A stretch of DNA of 64,000 bases from an uncultured Dehalococcoidia bacterium (GCA_958296225.1 OY282456.1:3162001-3226000); one strand, 5' to 3'. Shown: positions 33,681 to 42,583, counted from the first letter of the stretch. Notes: generated by a model from the letters alone, not told the origin. Numbers and translations are program-made.

Positions 33681-34010
33681 TTAGCTGCCCAGCACCGCGT
33701 CAATCTTGCGCTTCAGGGCCGGCTTGGGCTGGGCCCCGATAATCTGGTCAACCGGGCGTCCGTCCTTGAAGAAAATGAGCGCCGGGATGCTGCGGATGCC
33801 GTAGCGCGCGGCGATGTCGGGGTCGTTGTCCACGTCCAGTTTGGCTACGTTCAGCTTGCCTTCATACTCCAGCGCCAGGTCGTGCACCGCGGGAGCAATC
33901 ATCTTGCAGGGCCCGCACCATTCGGCCCAGAAATCCACCAGCACCGGCAGTTCTGAATCCATCACGCTGTTTTGCCAAGTTTCGCCGTTCACTTCCATAG
34001 GTTCGGGCAT
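33681..34010 (-). CDS. trxA: thioredoxin
   Basis: 109 residues from the ATG at 34010, which has GGAGG 7 nt upstream. The active site WCGPC (Cys32, Cys35) follows LPVLVDFWAE, and the cis-Pro loop is IRSIPALIFFKDG. It is a normal-length cytoplasmic disulfide reductant. A GGGCAG/CTGCCC hairpin spans the stop codon, and the tRNA-Sec gene follows at once, so both are probably cut from one transcript. It has no in-frame UGA. Confidence 0.96.
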   Translation of the reverse strand: MPEPMEVNGETWQNSVMDSELPVLVDFWAEWCGPCKMIAPAVHDLALEYEGKLNVAKLDVDNDPDIAARYGIRSIPALIFFKDGRPVDQIIGAQPKPALKRKIDAVLGS

Positions 34011-34101
34011 CTCAATTCCTCCAAGATTAGCAACTTTTTTGTCGTCGGGACAGCCGGTTAGCAGCTCAGCGGCACTCGCTGACCGGCGCTTGATGTTAGC
34101 C

Positions 34102-34130
34102 ATCTTATACCCGGCCCCGTACCCGGTCAA
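34102..34130 (-). promoter_or_regulatory. sigma-70 promoter for trxA-selC
   Basis: TTGACC (34125-34130), a 17-bp spacer and TAAGAT (34102-34107) on the minus strand lie about 92 nt before the trxA start. No other promoter-like pair is seen between trxA and the tRNA, so this one may drive both. Confidence 0.5.
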
Positions 34131-34388
34131 CCGGAAGGCGTCACCGCAGCGGGCCGGCGCCAGGTTGAGGCCGGGGGTTACGAATTTACGGGGATGGACA
34201 GGATGGACAGGATTTTTCGATTGCGCTTTGCCGGATTCCGGCGCAAGCGGGGTTCCTTAGGCTGGGGATGGCGGCTCCTTGGGCTGCGGTGCGTTGGGGA
34301 TTTAGAGTGCGATGTCAGGCGAATCAGGATTTTTTGATTGCGCTTTACCGGAATCCAGTTACGGGCCAATCAATGGTAAGATGTTGCC
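34131..34388. repeat. intergenic region with degenerate dispersed repeats
   Basis: 258 nt with no gene. It contains a TTTACGGGGAT/GGACAGGAT motif at about 34187-34215, followed by GATTGCGCTTTGCCGGA, and a second partial copy (GATTTTTTGATTGCGCTTTACCGGA) near 34329-34353. The first part is related to the arms of the element at 9059-9183 and to the interior of element B. Confidence 0.5.
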
Positions 34389-36251
34389 ATGATTCAAGAT
34401 ACCAACATTGCCGAATCGCCGCCCATCCAACGGGGCGACATAATCAAACTCCACCTCCATTCTTGGGGGCGCCTGGGGGAAGCCATGGCAACCTACGCGG
34501 GCAGCGATGTCTTTGTCTTTGGCGGAATCCCCGGCGAAACCGTGGCGGCCGAAGTGGTCGCCATTCGCCGCAAGTACGTTGCGGCTCAGGTGAGGCGGGT
34601 GATTACCCCGTCTGCGGAGCGCGTTGACCCGCCCTGCCCATATTTCGGCCAGTGCACCGGGTGCCAGTGGCAGCATCTGGCCTACGATGCCCAACTGGAC
34701 GCCAAAACGCGCATCGTCCGCGATGCTCTGGAACGAATCGGCAGTTTTTACCAGCCGCCCGTGCGGCCTACGCTCCCGTCCCCCAACCAGTTGCACTACC
34801 GCAACCACGCCCGTTTCAATGTCTGGCGCGAGAGCGGAACGCTGGGATTTAGGCACCGGGAACGGCGCCGGTTCGTCCGCATTGACCGCTGCCTGCTGAT
34901 GCACGACGGCATCAACCACCTGCTGGCCCAACTGCAAGACCGTTGCCGGGAAACCTCTCAGCTCTCTATACGTTCCTCTCCAATCACCGGCGACTATCTG
35001 ATTCAACCAACGCTCAAAAACCCGGACGTTCCCATCCCCACCGGACAAAAGCACTATCTTGAATCCGTAGCGGGGAAAAAATTCCGGGTAGCGTCCCCGT
35101 CCTTTTTTCAGGTCAACGTCGAGCAGGCCGCGCTGCTGGCCGAATTGGTCAAGGATGCGCTCCAACTGACCGGCAGCGAAAGGGCGCTGGACGCCTATGC
35201 CGGCGTGGGTGCTTTCGCCGCGCTGCTCGCGCCCCACGCCGGCCAGGTGGTGGCCGTTGAGGAGTCCAGCGCGGCCATGGCCGACGCGGTGGAGAACATT
35301 GACGGCTTCGCCAACGTCCAACTGGTGACCGGCAAAGTAGAAGAAATCCTGCCCACCCTTGACCAGGCCCCGGACGCCGTGGTGCTGGACCCGTCACGCG
35401 CCGGCTGCCAACCCGCCGTGCTGGATACCCTGTTGACTCTGAACGCAAAACGCATAGCCTACGTGTCCTGCAATCCCGAAACGCTGGCGCGCGACCTGCG
35501 CGTGCTGTGCCGCGGCTACCGCCTTGAATCCGTGCAGCCTGTGGATATGTTCCCCCAAACCCACCACGTGGAATGCGTGGCTACTCTGTCCCGGAAACCG
35601 GCATCCGCTGCGGTAGTTCTGGCCTCGGCATCGCCCCGCCGCCGCGAGCTGCTTACCGACCTGGGCATCCCTTTTCGCATCGCCCCGTCGCAGATACCGG
35701 AGGACCCGGAGCCCGGCGAATCTCCGGACCGGATGGTGCGCCGGCTGTCCCGCGAGAAAGCGCTCGCCGTGGCCGAATCGGAGAATGACGCCGCGGGCTA
35801 CTACATCGCCGCCGACAGCACCGTAGTCTTGGACGGCGAATCCATCGCCAAGCCGGCCGACGCCGCCGAAGCCCGCGAGATGCTGACCCGCCTGCGCGGA
35901 ACCGCCCACCAGGTCGTCACCGGCCTGACCGTGTATGACGCCGCTACCGGACGCTGCATCACCGACGCTATGGCTGCTGACGTGCTGATGCGCGACTTCA
36001 CCGATGCCGAGATGGAGCGGTCAATCGCCAGCGGCACGCCGATGGACAAAGCCGGCGCCTACGCGATCCAGGATGCGGACTTCCGCCCGGCAGCGTTGCA
36101 AAGGGGCTGCTATTCCAACGTAATGGGCCTGCCGGCCTGCCGCGTGGTAGAAATCCTGTCCGATTTGGGCTGCGCCCTGCCGGATTACCGGGGTATGACG
36201 GTTCCGCCCGGCTGCACGATTCCGTGTCCATTGGCAGAGGGGGCGGCGTGA
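34389..36251 (+). CDS. fusion of RumA/TrmA-type RNA uracil-5-methyltransferase and Maf nucleotide pyrophosphatase
   Basis: 620 residues. Residues 1-400 are an m5U RNA methyltransferase: a TRAM-like N-terminus, a 4Fe-4S set (Cys83, Cys89, Cys92, Cys168), the SAM site ALDAYAGVGAF, DPSRAGC, and nucleophile Cys361 in YVSCNPE. Residues from about 408 are a complete Maf protein: VVLASASPRRRELL, IAADSTVVLDG, GTAHQVVTGLTV and DKAGAYAIQD. Maf hydrolyses non-canonical or modified NTPs. The join is a short linker with no stop or start between. It overlaps tatB by 4 nt. Confidence 0.9.
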   Translation: MIQDTNIAESPPIQRGDIIKLHLHSWGRLGEAMATYAGSDVFVFGGIPGETVAAEVVAIRRKYVAAQVRRVITPSAERVDPPCPYFGQCTGCQWQHLAYDAQLDAKTRIVRDALERIGSFYQPPVRPTLPSPNQLHYRNHARFNVWRESGTLGFRHRERRRFVRIDRCLLMHDGINHLLAQLQDRCRETSQLSIRSSPITGDYLIQPTLKNPDVPIPTGQKHYLESVAGKKFRVASPSFFQVNVEQAALLAELVKDALQLTGSERALDAYAGVGAFAALLAPHAGQVVAVEESSAAMADAVENIDGFANVQLVTGKVEEILPTLDQAPDAVVLDPSRAGCQPAVLDTLLTLNAKRIAYVSCNPETLARDLRVLCRGYRLESVQPVDMFPQTHHVECVATLSRKPASAAVVLASASPRRRELLTDLGIPFRIAPSQIPEDPEPGESPDRMVRRLSREKALAVAESENDAAGYYIAADSTVVLDGESIAKPADAAEAREMLTRLRGTAHQVVTGLTVYDAATGRCITDAMAADVLMRDFTDAEMERSIASGTPMDKAGAYAIQDADFRPAALQRGCYSNVMGLPACRVVEILSDLGCALPDYRGMTVPPGCTIPCPLAEGAA

Positions 36252-36571
36252 ACGTTTTTGGCATTGGCACACTGGAGCTGCTGGTGATTTTGCTGGTAGC
36301 CTTCATCGCGCTCGGCCCCGGCAAGACGATGGAAGTCGCCCGCACCATCGGGCGCATGGTACGGGAGGCGCGCCGCACTTTTACCGACATTATGGACGCC
36401 GCGTCGCTAGATGACCGCAGTACCGCAGACGACCGCAGCGCCGCCAGCCGGCCGCCGCCGCAATCACAAAGGCCGCCGCCAACCACGCCGCCCGCCGACC
36501 CGCTGCCGGCGCCGCCTAACTTGGCGGAGCAGAAGGCCGGCGACGATGCCCGGCCCCCGGACAGCCGATGA
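36248..36571 (+). CDS. tatB: TatA/TatB-like twin-arginine translocase subunit
   Basis: 107 residues from a GTG at 36248 that overlaps the upstream TGA. FGIGTLELLVILLVAFIALGPGK is one membrane helix with the conserved Glu near its start and the hinge G-P, followed by an amphipathic helix (VARTIGRMVREARRTF) and a Pro-rich, disordered tail. The A-L-G-P hinge and the position before tatC favour TatB. It is coupled to tatC by an ATGA overlap. Confidence 0.85.
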   Translation: MNVFGIGTLELLVILLVAFIALGPGKTMEVARTIGRMVREARRTFTDIMDAASLDDRSTADDRSAASRPPPQSQRPPPTTPPADPLPAPPNLAEQKAGDDARPPDSR

Positions 36572-37323
36572 ATCAGCCGCTGCCGCTGCGGGAGCATTTT
36601 CGCGAGCTGCGTTCCCGGCTGCTAATCTGCCTGGTCGCCCTGCTGATGGGGTCGGCGGTATGCTTTTATTTTTACCAGGAGATACTCAATCTGCTGGTGG
36701 CCCCGGCGCGGGAAGTGGCCGGCGACGAAATAGCCATCGTCTATACCGAGGTTACGGAGCTGCTGGGCACCACGGTGAAGGTGGCGATGCTGGGCGGGTT
36801 CGTGCTGGCGCTGCCGGTCATCCTGTACCATGCCGTCCGGTTCGTGGCCCCCGGCCTGACGCCCCGGGAACGGCGCATCCTGTTTTCATTTTTGCCGGCG
36901 GCGCTGCTGGCTTTCGTGGGCGGCATGGCTTTCGGCTACTTCGTGATGATTCCGCCGGCGCTAAAGTTCCTGCTTACTTTTGGCGGGGAGGTGGCGGAGC
37001 CGCTAATCCGCATCAGCAACATTGTCAACATAATGATCAGGCTGCTGTTCTGGCTGGGAGTGTCTTTTGAGACGCCGCTGGTGATGTACGTGCTGGCGAT
37101 GCTGGGGATTGTGAACGCGCGGGGGTTTGCGCGTTTCCGGCGGCTGTGGCTGGTGGCGGCCTTTGTGATTGCGGCGGCGATTACGCCGACGATTGACCCG
37201 CTGAACCAGGCCATCGTGGCCGGGCCGCTGATTGTGCTGTACGAGCTGGGGGTGCTGCTGGCGCGGCTGGCAGGCCGCCGGCGCGTAGGGGCGGCGCTGA
37301 ACGCGGAACCGGCCGGGGAATGA
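36568..37323 (+). CDS. tatC: Sec-independent protein translocase TatC
   Basis: 251 residues with six membrane helices. The N-terminal PLREHFRELRSRLL holds the conserved Arg-x-Arg and Glu of the signal-binding site, and FLPAALLAFVGGMAFGYFVMIPPALKFLL contains the F/Y-x-x-x-P helix. TatC recognises twin-arginine signal peptides of folded proteins. It follows tatB; the third component (TatA) is convergent at 37383-37589. Confidence 0.95.
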   Translation: MNQPLPLREHFRELRSRLLICLVALLMGSAVCFYFYQEILNLLVAPAREVAGDEIAIVYTEVTELLGTTVKVAMLGGFVLALPVILYHAVRFVAPGLTPRERRILFSFLPAALLAFVGGMAFGYFVMIPPALKFLLTFGGEVAEPLIRISNIVNIMIRLLFWLGVSFETPLVMYVLAMLGIVNARGFARFRRLWLVAAFVIAAAITPTIDPLNQAIVAGPLIVLYELGVLLARLAGRRRVGAALNAEPAGE

Positions 37324-37382
37324 AAAGGGGCGCCGCGACTGACTGCGCCCGTTGCGCGTTTATCCGGTTCCGGGGGGCGCGG

Positions 37383-37589
37383 TCAAGAACGTGGTTCCTC
37401 GGAGGTTTGTTCCCGGGAGGTTTGCTCGCGCGCGGGCTTTTCGTCCTCGCCGGTGACCGATGTTTTGAAGGAGCGGATACCCTTGCCCAGCGCGGAACCC
37501 ACGCCCGGCAGCCGCGATGCGCCGAAAATCAGCAGCACTACCAGCAGGATAATCAGAAGTTCGGGCAGCCCCAAGCCAGCAATTCGCAT
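37383..37589 (-). CDS. tatA: twin-arginine translocase subunit TatA
   Basis: 68 residues. One membrane helix (LPELLIILLVVLLIFG) with the conserved Glu, then the F-G-x-x-R-L-P hinge (FGASRLPGVGSALG) and the amphipathic GKGIRSFKTSV, followed by a charged tail rich in EQTSRE. This is a textbook TatA pore subunit. It is transcribed against tatB-tatC, with its stop 59 nt after tatC's. Confidence 0.93.
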   Translation of the reverse strand: MRIAGLGLPELLIILLVVLLIFGASRLPGVGSALGKGIRSFKTSVTGEDEKPAREQTSREQTSEEPRS

Positions 37590-37683
37590 TGTCGCGTCAA
37601 CTCCAACCGTGTTGGGGCTATTTTAGCAGATAGGCCCGAATCTACCAACCGACAAACGGAACGCTGGCCGGCGGGAACGCAAC

Positions 37684-37712
37684 TTGCCGCCCCGCATCGC
37701 GGACGCTATAAT
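37684..37712 (+). promoter_or_regulatory. sigma-70 promoter for the 2-oxoacid dehydrogenase operon
   Basis: TTGCCG (37684-37689), a 17-bp spacer and a perfect TATAAT (37707-37712), giving a 5' UTR of about 70 nt before lpdA. Confidence 0.65.
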
Positions 37713-37790
37713 TCCACAATCAGCGCGCAACCCCTGTTGGGCCGACGCCGGCCCGCCGTTGCGCGACAACTCACCGACGGGACAGTACTG

Positions 37791-39191
37791 ATGGCGACCG
37801 ACTCTGAGTACGACGTAGCAGTAATTGGCGGTGGGCCGGGTGGATACGTTGCCGCTATCCGGGCCGGGCAGCTGGGCCTGAGGGCCTGCGTTATCGAAAG
37901 GGAAGCCTTGGGGGGCGTCTGCCTGAACTGGGGCTGCATTCCGTCCAAGGCCCTGCTCAAGAACGCCGAAATCCTGTCGTACATCCATCGCGCCGACCAG
38001 TTCGGCCTGCAGTTTGACAATTTCCGGGCCGACTATACCGTAGCCGTCAGGCGCAGCCGGCAGGTGGTTGACCGGATGACGCGCGGCATCGGCTTTCTGC
38101 TCCGCAAGAACAACGTGGCGCACATCGCCGGCACGGGGCGCCTCGCCGCCGCCAACGCCATTGACGTAACCGATGCCGGCGGCCAGACCGCCCGCGTCCG
38201 CGCCCGCAACGTCATCATCGCCACCGGCGCGCGGCCCCGCAGCATCCCGCCGCTGCCCATTGACGGCGAACGCATCCTGACCAGCCGCGAAAGCATCGTA
38301 TCCGACGACGTGCCGGATTCCATCGCCATTGTGGGCGGGGGCGCCATCGGCGTCGAGTTCGCCTACATCTATCGTATGTACGGGGCCAAAGTGACCGTCA
38401 TTGAGCTACTGCCCCATATCGTCCCCAACGAAGATGAGGAAATCAGCCAGCAGCTGGAACGGGCCTTTGCGCGCGAGGGGATTGAACTGCGCACCGGCGC
38501 CGGCGTAACCGCCGCCCAGGCCGACGCCACCGGCGTTACCCTTACGATTAACAAGGACGGCGCCACCGACACGGCCCGTTTTGACAAGGTGCTGGTAGCC
38601 ATCGGCGTCCGGCCCAACACCGAAAACCTGGGCCTGGAAACCGTGGGCGTCGCCACCGAGCGCGGCTACATTGCCATCGACGACAAGATGGCAACCAACG
38701 TCCCCGGCATCTACGCCGTGGGCGACGTGACCGGCAAGCTGGCCCTTGCGCACGTTGCATCGGCCCAGGGCGTTACCGCCGTCGAGTCCATTGCCGGCGA
38801 GGAAACCCAGCCTTTGGATTACACGTTGATGCCCCGCGCCACCTACTGCCATCCCCAGGTGGCCTCTTTTGGCCTCACCGAAGCCCAGGCCCGCGAGCAG
38901 GGCTACGACGTGAAAATCGGGCGTTTCAATGTCCAGGCCAGCGGCAAGGCCGTGGCCATGGGCGAGACCGACGGCCTGGTGAAACTGGTCATCGATGCCA
39001 ACTACGGCGAGCTTTTGGGGGGTCATATGTGCGGCCCCGAAGTTACGGAACTGCTTGGCGAACTGTCTATGACCAAACTGCTGGAAGGCACGACCCTGGA
39101 GTTGGGGTGGGCGGTGCACGCCCACCCCACCATTGCCGAAATGGTCCACGAGGCCGCGCTGGACGCCGAAGGCCGCGTCCTGCATATGTAA
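37791..39191 (+). CDS. lpdA: dihydrolipoyl dehydrogenase (E3)
   Basis: 466 residues from the ATG at 37791; no strong Shine-Dalgarno is present. FAD site VIGGGPGGYVAA, redox disulfide Cys44/Cys49 in GGVCLNWGCIPSK, NAD site AIVGGGAIGVEFA, and the C-terminal HAHPTIAEM with the His-Glu pair. It reoxidises dihydrolipoyl groups of the E2 subunit encoded downstream. It is the first gene of an E3-E1alpha-E1beta-E2 operon, 42 nt before E1 alpha. Confidence 0.95.
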   Translation: MATDSEYDVAVIGGGPGGYVAAIRAGQLGLRACVIEREALGGVCLNWGCIPSKALLKNAEILSYIHRADQFGLQFDNFRADYTVAVRRSRQVVDRMTRGIGFLLRKNNVAHIAGTGRLAAANAIDVTDAGGQTARVRARNVIIATGARPRSIPPLPIDGERILTSRESIVSDDVPDSIAIVGGGAIGVEFAYIYRMYGAKVTVIELLPHIVPNEDEEISQQLERAFAREGIELRTGAGVTAAQADATGVTLTINKDGATDTARFDKVLVAIGVRPNTENLGLETVGVATERGYIAIDDKMATNVPGIYAVGDVTGKLALAHVASAQGVTAVESIAGEETQPLDYTLMPRATYCHPQVASFGLTEAQAREQGYDVKIGRFNVQASGKAVAMGETDGLVKLVIDANYGELLGGHMCGPEVTELLGELSMTKLLEGTTLELGWAVHAHPTIAEMVHEAALDAEGRVLHM

Positions 39192-39233
39192 CCCGTTCCA
39201 ACAGCTCAACCTATTGCCGACAGAGGAAGGGAT

Positions 39234-40244
39234 ATGCTCAAAGCAGCGGACGCTCCCAAACTTACCAAGACCGACCTGCTGGCGTTCTACCGCCAGATGA
39301 AGCTCATCCGCGAGTTTGAGCGGGAGTCGGAGCGGCAGTACACCCGAGGCAACATCAAGGGGTTTCTCCACGTGTACAACGGCGAGGAAGCCATCGCCGT
39401 CGGCGCCATCAACACGCTGCGCCCCGACGACTACATCGTTACCCACTACCGGGACCACGGCCAGGCCCTGGCGCGGGGCATCACCAGCAACGAGGTTATG
39501 GCCGAGCTGATGGGCAAGGCCACCGGATGCAGCAGGGGCAAGGGCGGTTCCATGCACCTGTTCAGCGCCGAGCTGAACTTTATGGGCGGCTACGCCATCG
39601 TCGGGGGGCAGCTCTGCATCGCCGCCGGCATTGCCCTGGCCGTGCAGTACCGGGGCGATGACCAGGTGGTGCTGTGTTTCTTTGGCGATGGCGCGGTCAA
39701 CGAAGGCGAGTTCCACGAGGCGATGAACCTGGCCGCCATCTGGAAACTGCCGGTGATATTTTTCTGCGAGCATAACCTTTACGGTATGGGCGCATCCTCC
39801 AAAGAAACGCTGGTGATGTGGGATTCTCTCCACGAAATGGCCGACGCCTACGGCATGGCCCGCTACGAAGTGGACGGCAACGACGTGCTGGCAGTGCGCG
39901 GACTGATGCAGAAAGTCAACGCCGAAGTCCGCGCCGGGAAAGGCCCGGCCTTCGTGGTCGCCAAGACCTACCGATTGCGCGGCCATTCCGTGGCGGACCC
40001 GGCCAACTACCGCCCCGATGATGAAGTGGAATATTGGACGGCGCAGGACCCCATTCCCCGTTTCCGCGACTGGCTCACCGAGGAAGGCATCGCCACGGTA
40101 GAGGATTTTGAGGAGATTGACGCCAGCGTTGACGAAGAGGTTGTCATCGCCGCCGAGTTCGGCGAATCCTCTCCCTGGCCGGAACCCGCCGACCTTTACG
40201 ACGGCGTTTATACCGACCGACCGACGGAAGGCATTCCCGCATAG
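39234..40244 (+). CDS. pdhA: 2-oxoacid dehydrogenase E1 component, alpha subunit
   Basis: 336 residues, with GAGGAAGG before the ATG. The ThDP/Mg motif GDGAVNEGEFHEAMNLAAIWKLPVIFFCEHN is complete, and HYRDHGQAL and TYRLRGHS are E1-alpha phosphorylation-loop regions. The length and SRGKGGSMH match the Gram-positive/acetoin type (AcoA/PdhA) E1 alpha, so the natural substrate may be pyruvate or acetoin. It pairs with the E1 beta gene 30 nt later. Confidence 0.93.
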   Translation: MLKAADAPKLTKTDLLAFYRQMKLIREFERESERQYTRGNIKGFLHVYNGEEAIAVGAINTLRPDDYIVTHYRDHGQALARGITSNEVMAELMGKATGCSRGKGGSMHLFSAELNFMGGYAIVGGQLCIAAGIALAVQYRGDDQVVLCFFGDGAVNEGEFHEAMNLAAIWKLPVIFFCEHNLYGMGASSKETLVMWDSLHEMADAYGMARYEVDGNDVLAVRGLMQKVNAEVRAGKGPAFVVAKTYRLRGHSVADPANYRPDDEVEYWTAQDPIPRFRDWLTEEGIATVEDFEEIDASVDEEVVIAAEFGESSPWPEPADLYDGVYTDRPTEGIPA

Positions 40245-40274
40245 CGCACCCAATTCGCATCGAGAGGAATCACT

Positions 40275-41258
40275 ATGCCGGTCATCACATACCGGGACGC
40301 CGTTTCATCCATGCTGCGGGAGGCTCTGGACGAAGACGAGCGCGTTTTTCTGATGGGGGAAGACATTGGCCCCTACGGGGGCGCGTTTGCGGTAACCAAG
40401 GGCTTCACGGAGCAGTACGGCAAGCAGCGCATTAAGGACTCGCCGCTGGCGGAATCGGTGATTGTTGGCGCCGGCGTAGGGGCGGCGCTGGCCGGGCTGC
40501 GTCCGGTGGTTGAGCTGATGACGATTAACTTCAGCCTGCTGGCCATGGACCAAATCGTGAACCATGCCGCCAAAATCCGGTATATGTCGGGCGGGCAGTT
40601 TTCCATTCCCCTGATTGTGCGCACCGTAACCGGGGCCGGCGCGTCGGTGGCGGCCACGCATTCCTCGTCATTTGAGGGATGGTACGCCTCGGTGCCGGGG
40701 CTGACGGTGGTGACGCCGGCGACGCCGCGCGATGTTATCGGCCTGTTCCGCTCGTGCCGGGAGCTGAACGACCCGGTGATGTTCGTAGAGCACATCCTGC
40801 TGTACGGCACACGCGGCGCGGCCCCGGATACCGGGGATTTTCGCATCCCCATCGGGCAGGCCGACGTGCGGCGCGCCGGCGGCGACATAACCCTGTGCGG
40901 CTACTCCCGCATGGCCAACGTGGCCGAGCAGGCCGCCGAAATCCTGGCCCGGGAGAACATTGAGGCCGACGTCGTTGACCTCCGCACGCTGCGGCCCCTG
41001 GATATGGAAACCGTGGTCAACTCGGTAAAAAAGACGCACCGCGCCCTGATGGTGGAGGAAACTACCCGCCTGGGCGGTTTCGCCGGCGAGCTGGTTTCCC
41101 AAATCCAGGAAGAGGCGTTTGACTACCTGGACGCGCCCGTGGGCCGCGTCGCCGGCGCCGAAGTGCCCATGCCCTACTCGTTCCCATTGGAACAGCTGGC
41201 GATACCCAACGCCCAAAGCGTCGCCGACGCGGCCCGGAAACTGGTAAACCGCTCTTAA
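40275..41258 (+). CDS. pdhB: 2-oxoacid dehydrogenase E1 component, beta subunit
   Basis: 327 residues. MGEDIGPYGGAFAVTKG and DSPLAESVIVGAGVGAALAGLRPVVE are standard N-terminal motifs; the ThDP-activating Glu lies in the latter. The C-terminal transketolase domain carries ENIEADVVDLRTLRPLD. It forms the alpha2beta2 E1 with the preceding product. RBS GAGAGGA lies before the ATG. Confidence 0.95.
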   Translation: MPVITYRDAVSSMLREALDEDERVFLMGEDIGPYGGAFAVTKGFTEQYGKQRIKDSPLAESVIVGAGVGAALAGLRPVVELMTINFSLLAMDQIVNHAAKIRYMSGGQFSIPLIVRTVTGAGASVAATHSSSFEGWYASVPGLTVVTPATPRDVIGLFRSCRELNDPVMFVEHILLYGTRGAAPDTGDFRIPIGQADVRRAGGDITLCGYSRMANVAEQAAEILARENIEADVVDLRTLRPLDMETVVNSVKKTHRALMVEETTRLGGFAGELVSQIQEEAFDYLDAPVGRVAGAEVPMPYSFPLEQLAIPNAQSVADAARKLVNRS

Positions 41259-41323
41259 ATCCCCGGCGGGACACCAATCAGCTTCGCTATTCAACCACTA
41301 CCACAGCAGCAGAGGAGGACACC

Positions 41324-42583
41324 GTGGCTACCAACGTCGTCATGCCACAGATGGGATACGATATGCGGGAAGGCACCGTCGTCCGCTGGTACAAGCAGGA
41401 AGGCGAGACGGTGAACCGCGGCGAAGTCATCGCCGACATCGAAACCGACAAGGCCACTGTTGAATTTGAGGCGTACACCGGCGGAGTCATTGGCCGCATC
41501 GTTGCCGCGGCCGGCGTCGCCGTGCCCGTTGGAGAGCTGATTGCCATTATCACCGACCCCGGCGAAGCCGTACCGGAGGTTGTGGCGACGGCCCCGACGC
41601 CGGTTGCCGCCGCAGCCCCGGCGCCGGCGGCGGCGCCCCCGGCTCCCGTCGCCGCTCCCTCGGCAGATGGGGAAGTGCGCGCTTCTCCCATCGCGCGGCG
41701 CCTCGCCCGGGAACGCGGCCTTGACCTCGCGCTAGTAACCGGCACCGGCCCCAACGGACGCATCACTGAGCGCGACGTTGAAAACTACCAGCCGCCGGCG
41801 GATGCGCCCATCCCGGCCGATGCGCCGGCCCTGACCGATACGCCCGTTCCGGTTGATACGCCGGCCCCGGCTCCAGCCGCCGAACCGGTGGCGGCTCCGG
41901 CAGACTCGCGCATTGAGCTCAGCCGGATGCGCCAGACCATTGCGCGGGTTACTTCCGACAGCAAGACGACGGCGCCGCATTTCTACGTAACCGCCGCGGT
42001 TGACATGGGCAAAGCGATGTCGCTGCGCCGGGATGTCAACGATGCTGCCGACCCGGAAAACCGCGTCAGCGTCAACGACCTGATGGTCAAAGCCTGTGCC
42101 CTGGCCCTGGCCAAGCATCCCAAGTTCAACTCGTTCTACCGCGGCGACCATCTCCAGGTCAACGGCGCAATGAACATTGGCATTGCCATCGCCCTGGAAA
42201 CCGGGCTGATTCTGCCCGGCGTCAGCAACTGCGAAAGCAAGTCGCTGTTGCAGATTGCGGCGGCGACGAAAGACCTTATCGCGCGGGCCAATAGCGGCAC
42301 GCTGCGCAACGACGAATACAGCAGCACTACCTTCAGCATCAGCAACATGGGGATGTTCGACGTGGAGAGCTTTACGGCCATCATCTACCCGCCTCATGCC
42401 GCCATCCTGGCCGTGGGCAGCGTCAAAGAGCAACCCGTCGTCCGCGACGGCCAGCTGGCCGTCGGGCAGATGATGAAGGCCACCCTCTCCACCGACCACC
42501 GGGTGGCCGACGGCGCGGAGGCGGCGCAGTTTTTGATGGAGATTAAGCGCGTGCTGGAAAACCCGGTAAGCCTGCTGCTGTAA
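41324..42583 (+). CDS. dihydrolipoamide acyltransferase (E2)
   Basis: 419 residues from a GTG at 41324 (AGGAGG upstream). One lipoyl domain (lipoyl Lys43 in IETDKATVEFE), an Ala-Pro linker, a peripheral-subunit-binding domain (SPIARRLARERG to NGRITERDV, about 122-155), a second Pro/Ala linker, and the catalytic domain from about 195 ending in LSTDHRVADGA with the active His. It transfers acyl groups from E1 to CoA. The DNA methyltransferase gene starts 12 nt later, probably in the same transcript. Confidence 0.94.
   Translation: MATNVVMPQMGYDMREGTVVRWYKQEGETVNRGEVIADIETDKATVEFEAYTGGVIGRIVAAAGVAVPVGELIAIITDPGEAVPEVVATAPTPVAAAAPAPAAAPPAPVAAPSADGEVRASPIARRLARERGLDLALVTGTGPNGRITERDVENYQPPADAPIPADAPALTDTPVPVDTPAPAPAAEPVAAPADSRIELSRMRQTIARVTSDSKTTAPHFYVTAAVDMGKAMSLRRDVNDAADPENRVSVNDLMVKACALALAKHPKFNSFYRGDHLQVNGAMNIGIAIALETGLILPGVSNCESKSLLQIAAATKDLIARANSGTLRNDEYSSTTFSISNMGMFDVESFTAIIYPPHAAILAVGSVKEQPVVRDGQLAVGQMMKATLSTDHRVADGAEAAQFLMEIKRVLENPVSLLL

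Noticed and set aside
33570..34010. UGA-encoded selenoprotein next to tRNA-Sec
   Set aside because: trxA has a normal WCGPC and ends in TAA, and no extended frame with in-frame TGA and a downstream stem-loop was found nearby.
37320..37790. N-terminal extension of lpdA from 37320
   Set aside because: The extension is composed of the antisense of tatA and the promoter region; the FAD fold begins right at the ATG at 37791.
38406..40253. 615-residue minus-strand frame opposite lpdA and pdhA
   Set aside because: Shadow of two well-defined enzymes; composition is Gly/His-rich with no domain.
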